From Pomphorhynchus laevis (taxonomy: Eukaryota; Acanthocephala; Palaeacanthocephala; Echinorhynchida; Pomphorhynchidae): DNA of 64,000 nucleotides. Each line of letters starts with the position of its first letter. The stretch's first letter is position 1. The stretch spans positions 1 through 64,000 of the forward strand of contig WNNJ02002125.1 in assembly GCA_012934845.2 (NCBI GenBank), written 5' to 3'. The translations under genes were made by a program, and so were the position numbers. This document shows positions 54,972 through 64,000 of this stretch, one piece after another. The notes under the pieces are model-generated. The model was not told the origin of the DNA. It made no database searches and saw nothing but the letters and a program-made list of their open reading frames with translations.

Positions 54972-57331
54972 ACTCTTTCGCCACAACACACGGTTTCCGC
55001 CTCGGTCTCCTTAACACTAGATCTATTCTCAATAAATCCGATCTTACCCTCAACCTATTCACCAAGCAATCCATCGATCTCTTCTGCCTACCCGAATCCT
55101 GGCACTCAGATTCTGACAACCTTTCCATTCACCGTCTGCTCTCTACCGGTTGCTCCCTAGTCGAATCCGCCCGCCCCCTCAGCTCATGCCCTTCTAAATT
55201 CTCTAATCAAGGCGGCATCGTCGCATTCGCGCGTCACCACGCGTCTCTTCGCAAAATCAATCCCCCTTTCAGTCCTTGTTCTTTTGAATTGCTCACTTGT
55301 TATTATTCTGACCCGATCACTCTAGATCTCCCCATTGCCTACCGTCCTGGTTCATCAGCTCCTACAGCCTTATTTTTTACCGAACTCGCTGACCTCCTTT
55401 CTCATTGTTCTTTGTCCTCAATCCCTTCACTCGTTCTAGGCGACTTCAATATCCGCCTAGACCGCCCCTCTTCCACAGATTCCATCCGCTTCATCAACAT
55501 TCTATCCAACTACAATTACAAACTAATCTCCACTGCCCCACACATATACTTGGTGGGGCACTCGACATCATCGCTGTCCCCGATCATTTTGCTGCCTACA
55601 CCTCACTGTCCATCTCTGATCCTGGTCTATCCGATCACTTTCTTATCACCCTTGATCTCACTCACAACAACACCCCTCCTCACACACCTACAATTCTACG
55701 TCGTGCTTGGAGAAATCTTGACCACTCCCTTCTCCGCTCTGCCTTACTCAAATCATCTCTATCATTACCCACAATAACAAAATCATCTCCTCACGATATC
55801 GCCTTTCTTTTCGACTCTGAACTCACATCCACTCTCGATATTCTCTTGCCCTTCAAGTCTCACCCACACCGGTCGCTTGCACCGTGCTCCATGGTTTGAC
55901 ATCCAATGCCTACTATCAAAGCATCGACTCCGCCATGCTTAGCGAGTCTATCACCGCTCTCTCAGACGTGATTTCCGCTCGATCACTCCGACTTTCGGTG
56001 ATTCCTATCTTGCTCTTCGCCGGTCTCATCTCAACCTACTACGAACCAAATGCAACTCCTTCTGGAGCATAAAATCATCACTTCATTCAACTCTAAGACT
56101 CTCTGGCATACTTTTAACTCAATCCTTGCTCGCTCCTCTTCGCCGTGCAACATCAATGCCAATGATTATTCGTCATTTCTCCAGACTAAAGTATCCACGT
56201 TGCTCTCTCACACCCCAGTCTCCATCCTATCCCACTATGCCCAGTCTAATCTCATCCTCCCGGAACTCTTTCATCTTCTCCCCGTCTCACCTACAAAAGT
56301 ATCATCTGTCCTCATGTCCTTGCCCAACAAAACCTTACCTGCCGATCTCCTGCCTACTCACATATTAAAATCTATATGCTCATCGATATCCCCATTTCTC
56401 ACAACCTTGTTTAACTCGTCCATCCGGAGTAGTATCTTCACTTCACACTGGAAATCCGCAATCGTTCGTCATATCCTTAAGAAACAATCGCTCGACCCCT
56501 CCCTTCCTTCTAGCTATCGCCCTATTTCACTACTCCCTACTCTTTCTAAGCTCTTAGAAAGCCTCATCTTAATACAAATCAACGCTTATCTCTTCTCATC
56601 CAATCTATACCCTCCTTTCCAATCCGTTTTCTGCTCTAATCACTCGATAGAAATCGCATGCATAGAAGTGTACCACGACTTACTCATTTCTCGAGACAAG
56701 GATCTATATAGTGTTCTCATCTCCCTCGACCTCTCCTCCGCATTCGACATTGTCGATCACTCCGTCCTCCTTTCACGCCTTCGTTATGATAACTGCTTTT
56801 CTTCCTCCTTATCTGTAGCATGGTTCGCCTCATATCTCTCCGACCGTTCCTTTCGCGTCTGTTCTAATTCATCATCCTCCACTTCCATCCCTATTTTTTG
56901 CGGGGTTCCACAAGGTTCAGTCCTAGGTCCTCTGCTTTTCTCTCTTTTGCTTGGCGATCTCTCTCCATTTATCAAACCTTACTCCTTTAAGGTCATGCAA
57001 TACGCCGATGACATTCTAATCTATGCTCATGCACCCGCACATCGCATACACGATATCGGCATTTCTGCCTCCAACTGTCTTTCTTCTATCTACAAACGTC
57101 TCTCCAATCTCCATCTCGTTCTAAACGCCGAAAAGCCCAAAATAATGTGGATCCTTCCCCGTAAGCCAAGCATATCTCATCCCATTGTATCTTTTGCCTC
57201 ATCGATCATCCCCATAGTCCACAATCTCACTTTCTTAGGCTTCCATTTCGATGATCACCTTTCCCTTAAACCCTTCGTCCATGACAAGGTCCGCTCATCT
57301 AACCTAATTCTTCGTGACATCCGCCGTATCT
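54935..57331 (+). pseudogene. L2-like LINE copy 4, ORF2 (3'-truncated, broken)
   Basis: Starts MALHLSYVSS with complete EN N-terminus: RLGLLNTRSILNKSD, SIDLFCLPESWH. Then LGDFNIRLDRP (55435). Frame changes occur near 55540 and 55870-56060. RT from 56066: LDLSSAFDIVDHSVL (56725), GVPQGSVLGPLLFS (56905), QYADDILIY (56996). The copy ends at about 57331 in the post-RT segment (LRDIRRIY), losing the C-terminal domain and 3' UTR. Loss of the 3' end is unusual for target-primed insertion, so a later deletion or rearrangement removed it. Confidence 0.8.
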
Positions 57332-57890
57332 ACAAAATAGAACACTACTCGCACACTATAAAATCGGTAGAGTTTTCATCGTTAGTTTATTCCATTTTAT
57401 TGTATAAATACATCATTTTTTCTTTTTTCATATCAAAATATTACGCTTGAAAAGGATTATTGCAATACACGAAGATTTGTGATCAATAATTTTATGTTTA
57501 TATTCCTCGCGATATTTAAACGCTCTGAAGAAATGAATATGGCATCGAACTTATCATTGCACATTAAAATAAAAAGTTGAAATTTAAGCTTCGGCCACTT
57601 TTGGTTATCTAGTATTATATTCTGATTTTTTAAGATTTATTATTTTACACACAATATAAGGTTACCCGCAAATGGGTCCGAAATATTAAATTAAAATTAA
57701 TTTTTTAGGTGATATAAGTTTTCGTCACATTGGACGATTGATTGCGGTAGCATCACATCGATGCAGACTTGGCCATAAATACGCTGATTTGTGAACAATA
57801 ATTGTATGTTTATATTCCTCGCGATATTTAAACGCCCTGAACAATTGAATAGCTCATTGTACATTATAATAAAAAGTTGAAATTTCAAAC
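57332..57890. other. AT-rich DNA with a ~115-bp direct repeat
   Basis: TATGTTTATATTCCTCGCGA and flanks occur at 57475-57590 and 57790-57890. No gene. Confidence 0.6.
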
Positions 57891-58548
57891 AAAAAATGCA
57901 ATTTTTATGAATTGACTAATAAATAACATACGTTGAATCAGAATCAGGATTAGAGATCATCAGTATGAACTGCTTTGAAATCAGGTTTCGGCAACTATTT
58001 CTCGACCCAACAAAGCAGTTAAGCCAAATACGTGCGCATTTCCTCTGATTAAATTTGATTATATCGTATTATATTCTGATACAAAGTATATTATTTGTTA
58101 TCCATCCAAAAAAAATTTCAGCTAATGACTTAAATTTTATGTAATGGTATTGTGTTAATTTATATATTGTAATATTTTCTGTTTGATGATATTTTATAGA
58201 CACCTAGTTTAAATTATGCATCTAGTATATTTTTAAAATGATTTTAACGAAAGTAAATATCGTTACATATTATTGCAATTCTTAAAATTGTATTATTTAA
58301 TATTATATTTTATATTATATAGTATGCATGAATGTTCACCATCTTTACGATTCGAATTAAAAGTAGTTTTAATTGATGTTAATTTAATGATCATATTTAG
58401 ATATATACCTTCTTTATCATTGATATTGGTTTTATTAAGAATGAGGCTACCTATATAAATTTGATCACTAATTGAATAAAAATTATTATCAGTGTATCGA
58501 AACATATATATTTATCTTTATATAATTTATATATTTATAATTTTTTAT
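57891..58548 (-). mobile_element. PLE copy 10, second subfamily
   Basis: Minus strand from the FRY motif (58495) to the C-terminus and 3' UTR with CTGCTTTG/CAAAGCAG. Decayed, with missing segments. It abuts the duplicated mariner half. Confidence 0.75.
57970..58041 (-). other. PLE 3' UTR pseudoknot, copy 10
   Basis: CTGCTTTG (58011-58018) with CAAAGCAG (57970-57977) perfect. The AAATACGT hairpin has lost its loop and part of one arm. Confidence 0.5.
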
Positions 58549-58550
58549 TG

Positions 58551-59218
58551 CCGGATTGGGGCACTGGAAAATCCACAGCAGTATATAGAGAAGCCACTAC
58601 ACTCCTCTCATGTAACTGTTTGGTTCACATTTTGGTATGGTGGAGTCATTGGACCGTTTTTCTTCGGGAACGCATATGGAAATGCGCTTACCGTCAACGG
58701 ACTGCGATATAGGGAAATGCTCACAACTTTCTTTTACACTATTGTTGATAACATAAATATAAAGGATATGTGGTTTCAACAAGACGGTGCAACATGCCAT
58801 ACAGCGAATGAAACAATAAAGCTATTGGAATCGAAATTCAAGGGAAGAATACTATCCGAAATGCAGACGCAAATTGGCCCCCAAGATCTACGGATTTAAC
58901 ACGTTTGGATTATTTTCTGTGGGGTCATCTTAAAGACAGGGTTTATGCTAACAAACCAGAATCAATTTAAGCACTAATAGACAACATTCGGCGCGAAATT
59001 AAGGAGATAGAACTACAAATATGCCGAAATGTAATTGTACATTTCGGCAAAAGGATTGACGTCTGTAAGCGTTCCCGCGGTGGGCATTTACACGATATCG
59101 TTTATCATTCTTAAATTGTAGAACGTGTACTATACATCGACAAAAAATATATGATTTTTCTTTCACAATGTGTGCTTAATTCCAATTTTAAAAAGAAACT
59201 CGAACTTGAAAGACCCTG
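58551..59218 (+). mobile_element. Mariner-type transposon, duplicated 3' half
   Basis: Second copy of the 3' half of the element at 51008, with right TIR (59186-59218) and TA (59219-59220). It keeps WFQQDGATCHTANET without the stop seen at 51891, and shares the downstream frame change with the first copy. The left half is missing, cut at the PLE border. Confidence 0.85.
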
Positions 59219-59775
59219 TACATACGGTTACCATTTATAAATAATTTTTGAAATATTAAAATCAAAAGATTTGCTTTAAACAATAAAACATTAACTACTT
59301 TAAATATTCTTTTGTATAATAGTAAAATACCGAAACTACACAACATTTTGAAAAGAAAATCCAAACATGATAATGATGGAGTTGTTTATTAAATTTCATG
59401 TTTGGAAAGCGATAAAATATGTGTCAAACAGGCAAACGATTGGATAATAGATTAAAGCAACACAAATACATACTCAAAAAGGTCCTAAGTAGCCAAAGAA
59501 AGATTGCCAGTGCTTTTAATAGTATTAATTTATTGAATTTGCAAATGTTAATGATTCATTAGCAATTCTAAGATTTCAAAGATAAATTGTGATTTTTTGA
59601 AATTTATACTTTTTTCGTAAAATTTGAAAATATTCTTTCGCAAAAATGGATAAATAATATAAAGACTTTAAATCTTAAATCAATCAAATAAAATATTATT
59701 AACAAACATTTTAAAACAGTAATATAAAGTTGAGAATTGGTTCACAATATAAAGTTAAATATTGGTTTGATTAGC
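58551..59775 (+). repeat. Segmental duplication block beta, copy 2
   Basis: Partner of 51628-52865: mariner 3' half plus identical flank and the first ~50 bp of block alpha, ending at GGTTTGATTA. The flank beyond is unrelated. Confidence 0.9.
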
Positions 59776-59779
59776 ATAA

Positions 59780-60490
59780 TGCTGATTGGTTTTGTGCGTG
59801 TAGTGAAGTCTGTTGCAACTCTCGTGATGGTGATGACTGATCCCAGATATTTGAACGAATTTGTCTTTGCCAGAAGCTAGCCGTTGACTGATATGCTCAC
59901 ATCTTCATTCTAGTTCGTCGTCATGTACACTGTTTTGGCTGTGTTCAGTTTCAACCCAAACTGTGCTAGGCGATCGTGCCATTGCTGCACTTGCTACTTG
60001 AGGTCATGTTTGTCTTTAGATATTAACATAACATACAAGGTAGTCCATAATGCTTGTCTTTACATGTGTTTCGTAATCAGGTCCATAACTATGACGAAAA
60101 GTAATGAGAAGAGTGCAGATCTTTAATGCACACTGACTGACACTAGGTATTATCTGGATTTTCCCGCTGCTGTTAGCACACTGCTAGTAGTTCATTTGTA
60201 CATCATCACCCATTCGATCAATACCTCCTGTAATTCTCTGCATCTCAGGGCGTACTATAATAGCTCATGAGAGACTCTGTCGATAGCCCTCTCAAATGTG
60301 AGAGGCCGATCAATACCTCCGGTAATTCTCTGCATCTCACGGCGTACTATAATAGTTTATTAGAGACTCTGTCGATAGCCCAAGAAAGCTACATGGATAT
60401 ACTGCTTCCTCAACCTGTGCTTTTCAAGATGTAGTCTGACTGAGTGCATTGCATCGATGGCTTCACAGTTGCGCACAAAGTCTTTTTATT
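59780..60490 (-). pseudogene. RTE-like LINE reverse transcriptase (broken)
   Basis: Minus strand, in shifting frames: HLEKHRLRKQYIHVAFLGYR (~60400), FERAIDRVSHELLQYALR (~60270, motif A region), VLIEWVMMYK, VSVSVH then SALFSLLFVIVMDLITKHM (~60090, motif B), AQFGLKLNTAKTVYMTTN (~59930). The order and wording match RTE-clade RTs. Several stops. Confidence 0.7.
60216..60395. repeat. 92-bp tandem duplication inside the RTE-like fragment
   Basis: GATCAATACCTCC-GTAATTCTCTG starts at 60216 and again at 60308. CTCTCA-AATG-TGAGAG lies at the junction. Confidence 0.85.
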
Positions 60491-60562
60491 ATACGGGATA
60501 ATGACTTACATAAGCGTAAGCGACTAACAAATTAAGTGACTTTTATGACTAATTTAGCAAAT

Positions 60563-61632
60563 AAAATTAGCTAACTGAGTCTACGTATTTAATATAATTA
60601 AAAAATAAATATAATTTAATAATGCTAAATCAAAATTTAATAATCAAATAATAAAATAAATAATTGTTTTAAGATTTTTTATTATTTAAATCAACTTAAA
60701 AAAAATTTAAAATAAACGTCATTTTTATGAATTGACTAATAAATAACAGACGTTGTATTAGAATAAGAATTAGAGGTCATCAGGAGGAACTGCTATGCTA
60801 TAAGGTTTCTGCCCTTAACTCCTCTACCCAGCATAGCAGCCGGGCCAAATACATACTAATGATGTATTTCCTCTGATAAAGCTATCGAGTATCTTATTCT
60901 TATACAAAGTATATTATTTATTATCAATCCATAAAAATTTGGCACTTAAGTGTTTAAATTTATTCTTTATATTATTGTGTTGATTTATATATTTTACTAT
61001 TTTCTGCTTGATGTTATTTTTATAGTAACCTACTTTAAAATATGTATCTATTAAATTATTTAAATGATTTTGAAGAAAGCCAATATCATTACAAATCGTT
61101 GCAATTCTTAAAATTTAATTATTTTATGTATTATATTTTATATTATATGGTATACATGAATGCTCATGCAAAAATATGTTTCTTGTAAATTTAAATATGT
61201 CATCTTTACGATATAAATTAAAAGTAGTTTTAGTTAATGTTAATTTAATGTTCATATCTAGATATACACCTTCTTTATCATTAATATTGGTTTTATTAAG
61301 AATAAGACTATCTGGATAAATTTGTTCACTAATTGAATAAAAATTATTAGAATAAAATACACATATATCATCACTATATCGAAACATATATTTCATATCT
61401 TTATGTAATTTTGATTTATCTTTTAAATAGATTTAAACAAATTCATATTCTATAAAGCTTAAAAATAAGTCAGCTATAATTGGGATATTATTACCACACA
61501 TTGGAACACCTTTTATTTGTTTGATGTATTAAAATATTTAAGGATTATAATAATTCTATTTTATCCATATATATTTACTTGATGGTTCAATTTTTGTTAG
61601 ATATGCGTTATATCTTTTTTCGAATATAAGTC
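60563..61632 (-). mobile_element. PLE copy 11
   Basis: Minus strand from motif B (VPMCGNNIPIIADLFLS near 61490) through FRYSDDICVFY (one substitution in the catalytic box), C-terminus, 3' UTR with pseudoknot (60790-60869) to the terminal motif at 60563-60590. 5'-truncated and head-to-head with copy 12. Confidence 0.85.
60790..60869 (-). other. PLE 3' UTR hairpin plus pseudoknot, copy 11
   Basis: Hairpin AAATACAT/ATGTATTT (60847-60869) perfect. CTGCTATG (60832-60839) with CATAGCAG (60790-60797) perfect. First helix GCCC/GGGC. Confidence 0.65.
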
Positions 61633-62023
61633 ATTTTTTAATGCACGATTGTAATAATCTCATTGTTTGGGTCGTACATTGCCTTCACGACCCGACATCC
61701 GGAACAGGGTTGACAAGAAAAATCTTGTCGTACTTTTATTATATTTTTTCTTGTCAAGAAATATTTGTTGATTAGATTATTAATAAAACTAATTAGTTAA
61801 TCAAAAATAAAACAGATTAAGTCATCCTAATTATTAAAAACAAAAAAGATCATATTATAATGCCCGATTATAATAAATGTCATATTAGTTTGACAATGAT
61901 TAAATCTTATTTGATTATTAAATTTCAAATGATAAGGTAACTTGACAATTTTTAACATATAAAGTCATATTACAATCACCGATGATAAATTTTATAATAT
62001 TTGTTCGATTATGAATAACGACC
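61633..62023. other. Junction between two PLEs with a repeated 5' scrap
   Basis: The word ACGACCCGACA, then CGGAA and CAAGAAAAAT, occurs at about 61687-61730 and again at 62019-62050 where copy 12 opens, so the spacer carries a short extra copy of the PLE 5' coding border. It also contains TTGACAAGAAAAA with its inverted partner at about 61747-61760. Confidence 0.55.
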
Positions 62024-63715
62024 CGACACACGGAAGAACCACAAGAAAAATGTTTTTCTAAATCTTAATGTAAATATAAGAAGTATTTCTAAAGATATCA
62101 TATGTTCAAAATATCAAAAATTAATTAACGACTATGATATGCTAAGTTGTATAATAGACAGTTATTGTAATACAAAATACTATAATCGTACAATAAATGT
62201 TAATAATAACAATAGAAAATATACATTAACCATAAACTTCATTAATAAATGTATAGATAACATAAATATAGCCGGACTTTTAAATAATTCTAAAAGTAAA
62301 GAAATAATAGGGTTAGATTTAAGTAAATATATTCCTAAAATAAGGTATAAACTCCTACCATTATTAGGACGAAAAATTTGTAATTATAATAAAGAATTAA
62401 AATCAATATGTAACGATAATATTAGAAACATAATGGAAACAGAATGCAATTGTAAAAGTCTTAGTTTTGATAAAATAAATGAACATATATGTACCCATAA
62501 TCTAGAATTAATTGAAAATTGTGAATTAAGAAAGCTGCTATCAAAAGGGTATAAATATAGATTAAATAATAACAACGACAAAAATAAAATTTACAGTTCG
62601 TTATATAATAACTTAAATGATTACTTTAGTAAGCTGATTAACAGTGAAAGCTCGAATATATCTAAGATAAAAATTTGGAAAGATTATATATTTGATAAAA
62701 TTAAAAATAAAATGAAAATAGCAAACAATTATAAAAGGAAAGATAAAATTAATAAAGATATGAATAAAGAACTTACTAAATTAAAGGATAACTATATAAT
62801 AACAACTATTGATAAAGCTAGTAATAACTTTGTCTTCATATGCAAAAATCTTTATTATGATATACTAATGAAAGAGGTTAATTCTAATGATTTAAATGTA
62901 AATCCAACTTATGAACGTTGTGAGTTGAGTTTAGAAACAATTATTACAAGTCACTGTTCTATAATGGATAAAAAGGGTATAAAGGTTGAATTAGATAATA
63001 AAACTATACCTATATTATATTGGAATCCAAAATTACATAAAAATCCAATAAAACCTAGGTTCATATGTAGTGCGTTTAAATGTACATTAAAACCACTTTC
63101 TGTCTATATGAATAAAATACTTAAAGTAATTAAAGCACATTTTAAAAAATATTGCAAGGTAATCGAAATTAATACTGGTATAAAACACTATTTCAGTATT
63201 AATTCTACAAAAGAATTTTTAGAACACAAAAGGAATAAATTTTCAAAATATAAATACATACGATTTTAGTACGCTTTATACAAATCTAGGTTTAGTAGAT
63301 ATTAAAGAAGCGTTAGTAAAATTAATTAATCTTATATTCGGAAAAATATATACATATATATGTTATAATAATTATAACGCCTATCTAACAAAAATCAAAC
63401 CATTAAGTAAATATAAATATATGGATAAAATTGAATTAATAGAATCCTTAAATATTTTGATAAATCAAAATCATTTAAAAGCAGGGACATCTATATTTAG
63501 ACAAGAAAAAGGTGTTCCAATGGGTGGTAATAGTAGCCCAATTATAGCTGACTTGTTTTAAAGCTTTATAGAATATGAATTTGTTCATAACTGTGTAAAA
63601 ACTAAATCTAAACAATATAAATATATGAAATATATGTTTCGATACATTGATGATATATGTGTATTTAATTCTAATAATTTTTATTCAATTAGTGAGCACA
63701 TTTATCCAGCAAGCC
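62024..63715 (+). pseudogene. PLE copy 12, RT with longest N-terminal region
   Basis: Open from 62027 to 63269, start codon at 62139 or upstream. The N-terminal part contains KYIPKIRYKLLPLLG and CNCKSLSFDKINEHICTHNL ... KGYKYR, a Cys/His pre-RT segment seen in many PLEs. Then TTIDKASNNFVF (62800), YWNPKLHKNPIKPRFI (63021). A frame change near 63230 separates motif A; GVPMGGNSSPIIADLF (63512) and FRYIDDICVFN (63640) follow in other frames. No GIY-YIG nuclease is visible at either end. It ends at 63715 in codons for YPASL, fused by deletion to the 3' UTR. Confidence 0.8.
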
Positions 63716-64000
63716 TTTTTAGCATGTATTTTGCCCCGCTGCTATGTTGGGTATAGGAGTTAGGGGCCGAAACCTGATAGCATAGCAGTTCCTCCTGATG
63801 ACCTCTAATTCTTATTCTGATACAACGTCTGTTATTTATTAGTCAATTCATAAAAATGACGTTTATTTTAAATTTCAATTTTTTTTATTTTAACTTGATT
63901 TAAATTATAGAAAATCTTAAAAACAATTATTTATTTTATTATTTAATTATTAAATTTTGATAAAGCATTATTATGTTTTGTTTATTTTATAATTATATAA
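63716..64000 (+). mobile_element. PLE copy 12, 3' UTR after internal deletion
   Basis: Joined directly to the RT at 63715, skipping the C-terminal ~500 bp present in copy 6. Pseudoknot arms CTGCTATG (63739-63746) and CATAGCAG (63781-63788), with GCCCC/GGGGC. The hairpin's left arm is deleted. Runs to the window edge. Confidence 0.8.

Noticed and set aside
1-64000. LTR retrotransposon, retrovirus, Polinton or other virus-derived element
   Set aside because: I found no gag, protease, integrase, capsid or envelope motif and no paired LTRs; all RTs seen are of LINE, R2-like or PLE type.

Overview
This is a repeat-dense, AT-rich stretch of an animal nuclear genome. No bacterial, plastid or mitochondrial organisation is visible. 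Nearly everything recognisable is transposable-element sequence from several non-LTR families, Penelope-like elements (PLEs) and a mariner-type DNA transposon, nested in each other and in AT-rich unique DNA. The mix (PLE, RTE-, I- and L2/CR1-like LINEs, two families of RT with restriction-like endonuclease, a mariner transposase of the kind common in ants) suggests an arthropod, perhaps a hymenopteran. That is a guess from element types, because no host gene could be identified to name the organism.
Layout: 1-2.0 kb, PLE 3' ends in opposite orientations, one splitting an I-like LINE. 2.0-4.4 kb, AT-rich DNA. 4.4-6.6 kb, decayed RT/endonuclease element of family B (CXC finger, RT, restriction-like nuclease). 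6.66-7.57 kb, 16-bp minisatellite abutting L2-like LINE copy 1 (7.6-9.8 kb). 10.8-13.5 kb, L2-like copy 2 with one long open ORF2. 13.5-18.4 kb, scraps of PLE, RT families A and B and a foldback MITE. 18.5-19.85 kb, nested LINE tails. 19.86-24.4 kb, L2-like copy 3 headed by an inverted fragment. 25.1-28.0 kb, the most complete family A RT element (minus strand). 28.5-33.5 kb, PLE copies 4-6, a family B RT piece and a five-unit 216-bp (72-codon) array read in frame into a PLE RT. 33.5-42.4 kb, AT-rich DNA with another PLE, RT scraps and a dispersed ~90-bp repeat. 42.43-42.68 kb, a candidate host exon. 45-47 kb, duplications and a long foldback element. 47.9-48.9 kb, an intact orphan LINE ORF1. 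51.0-52.3 kb, mariner with TIRs and TA duplication. 53.6-57.3 kb, L2-like copy 4. 57.9-61.6 kb, PLE, a duplicated mariner 3' half and an RTE-like RT. 62.0-64.0 kb, PLE with the longest N-terminal coding region.
How parts relate: the PLE copies all carry a 3' UTR that starts, just after the RT stop codon, with a hairpin and an interleaved double helix (pseudoknot). Compensatory changes between two subfamilies support it, and it is the best candidate for an undescribed functional RNA here. The two L2-like copies that keep their 5' ends have ORF1 preceded by short-period tandem repeats and ORF1/ORF2 overlapping by 37 nt. Families A and B are related in layout (zinc finger, RT, Cys-His cluster, PD-(D/E)XK-like motif) and account for eight or nine otherwise anonymous fragments. 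Several perfect short-loop hairpins and direct duplications suggest a region that repeatedly rearranges by template switching. No tRNA, rRNA or CRISPR was found.
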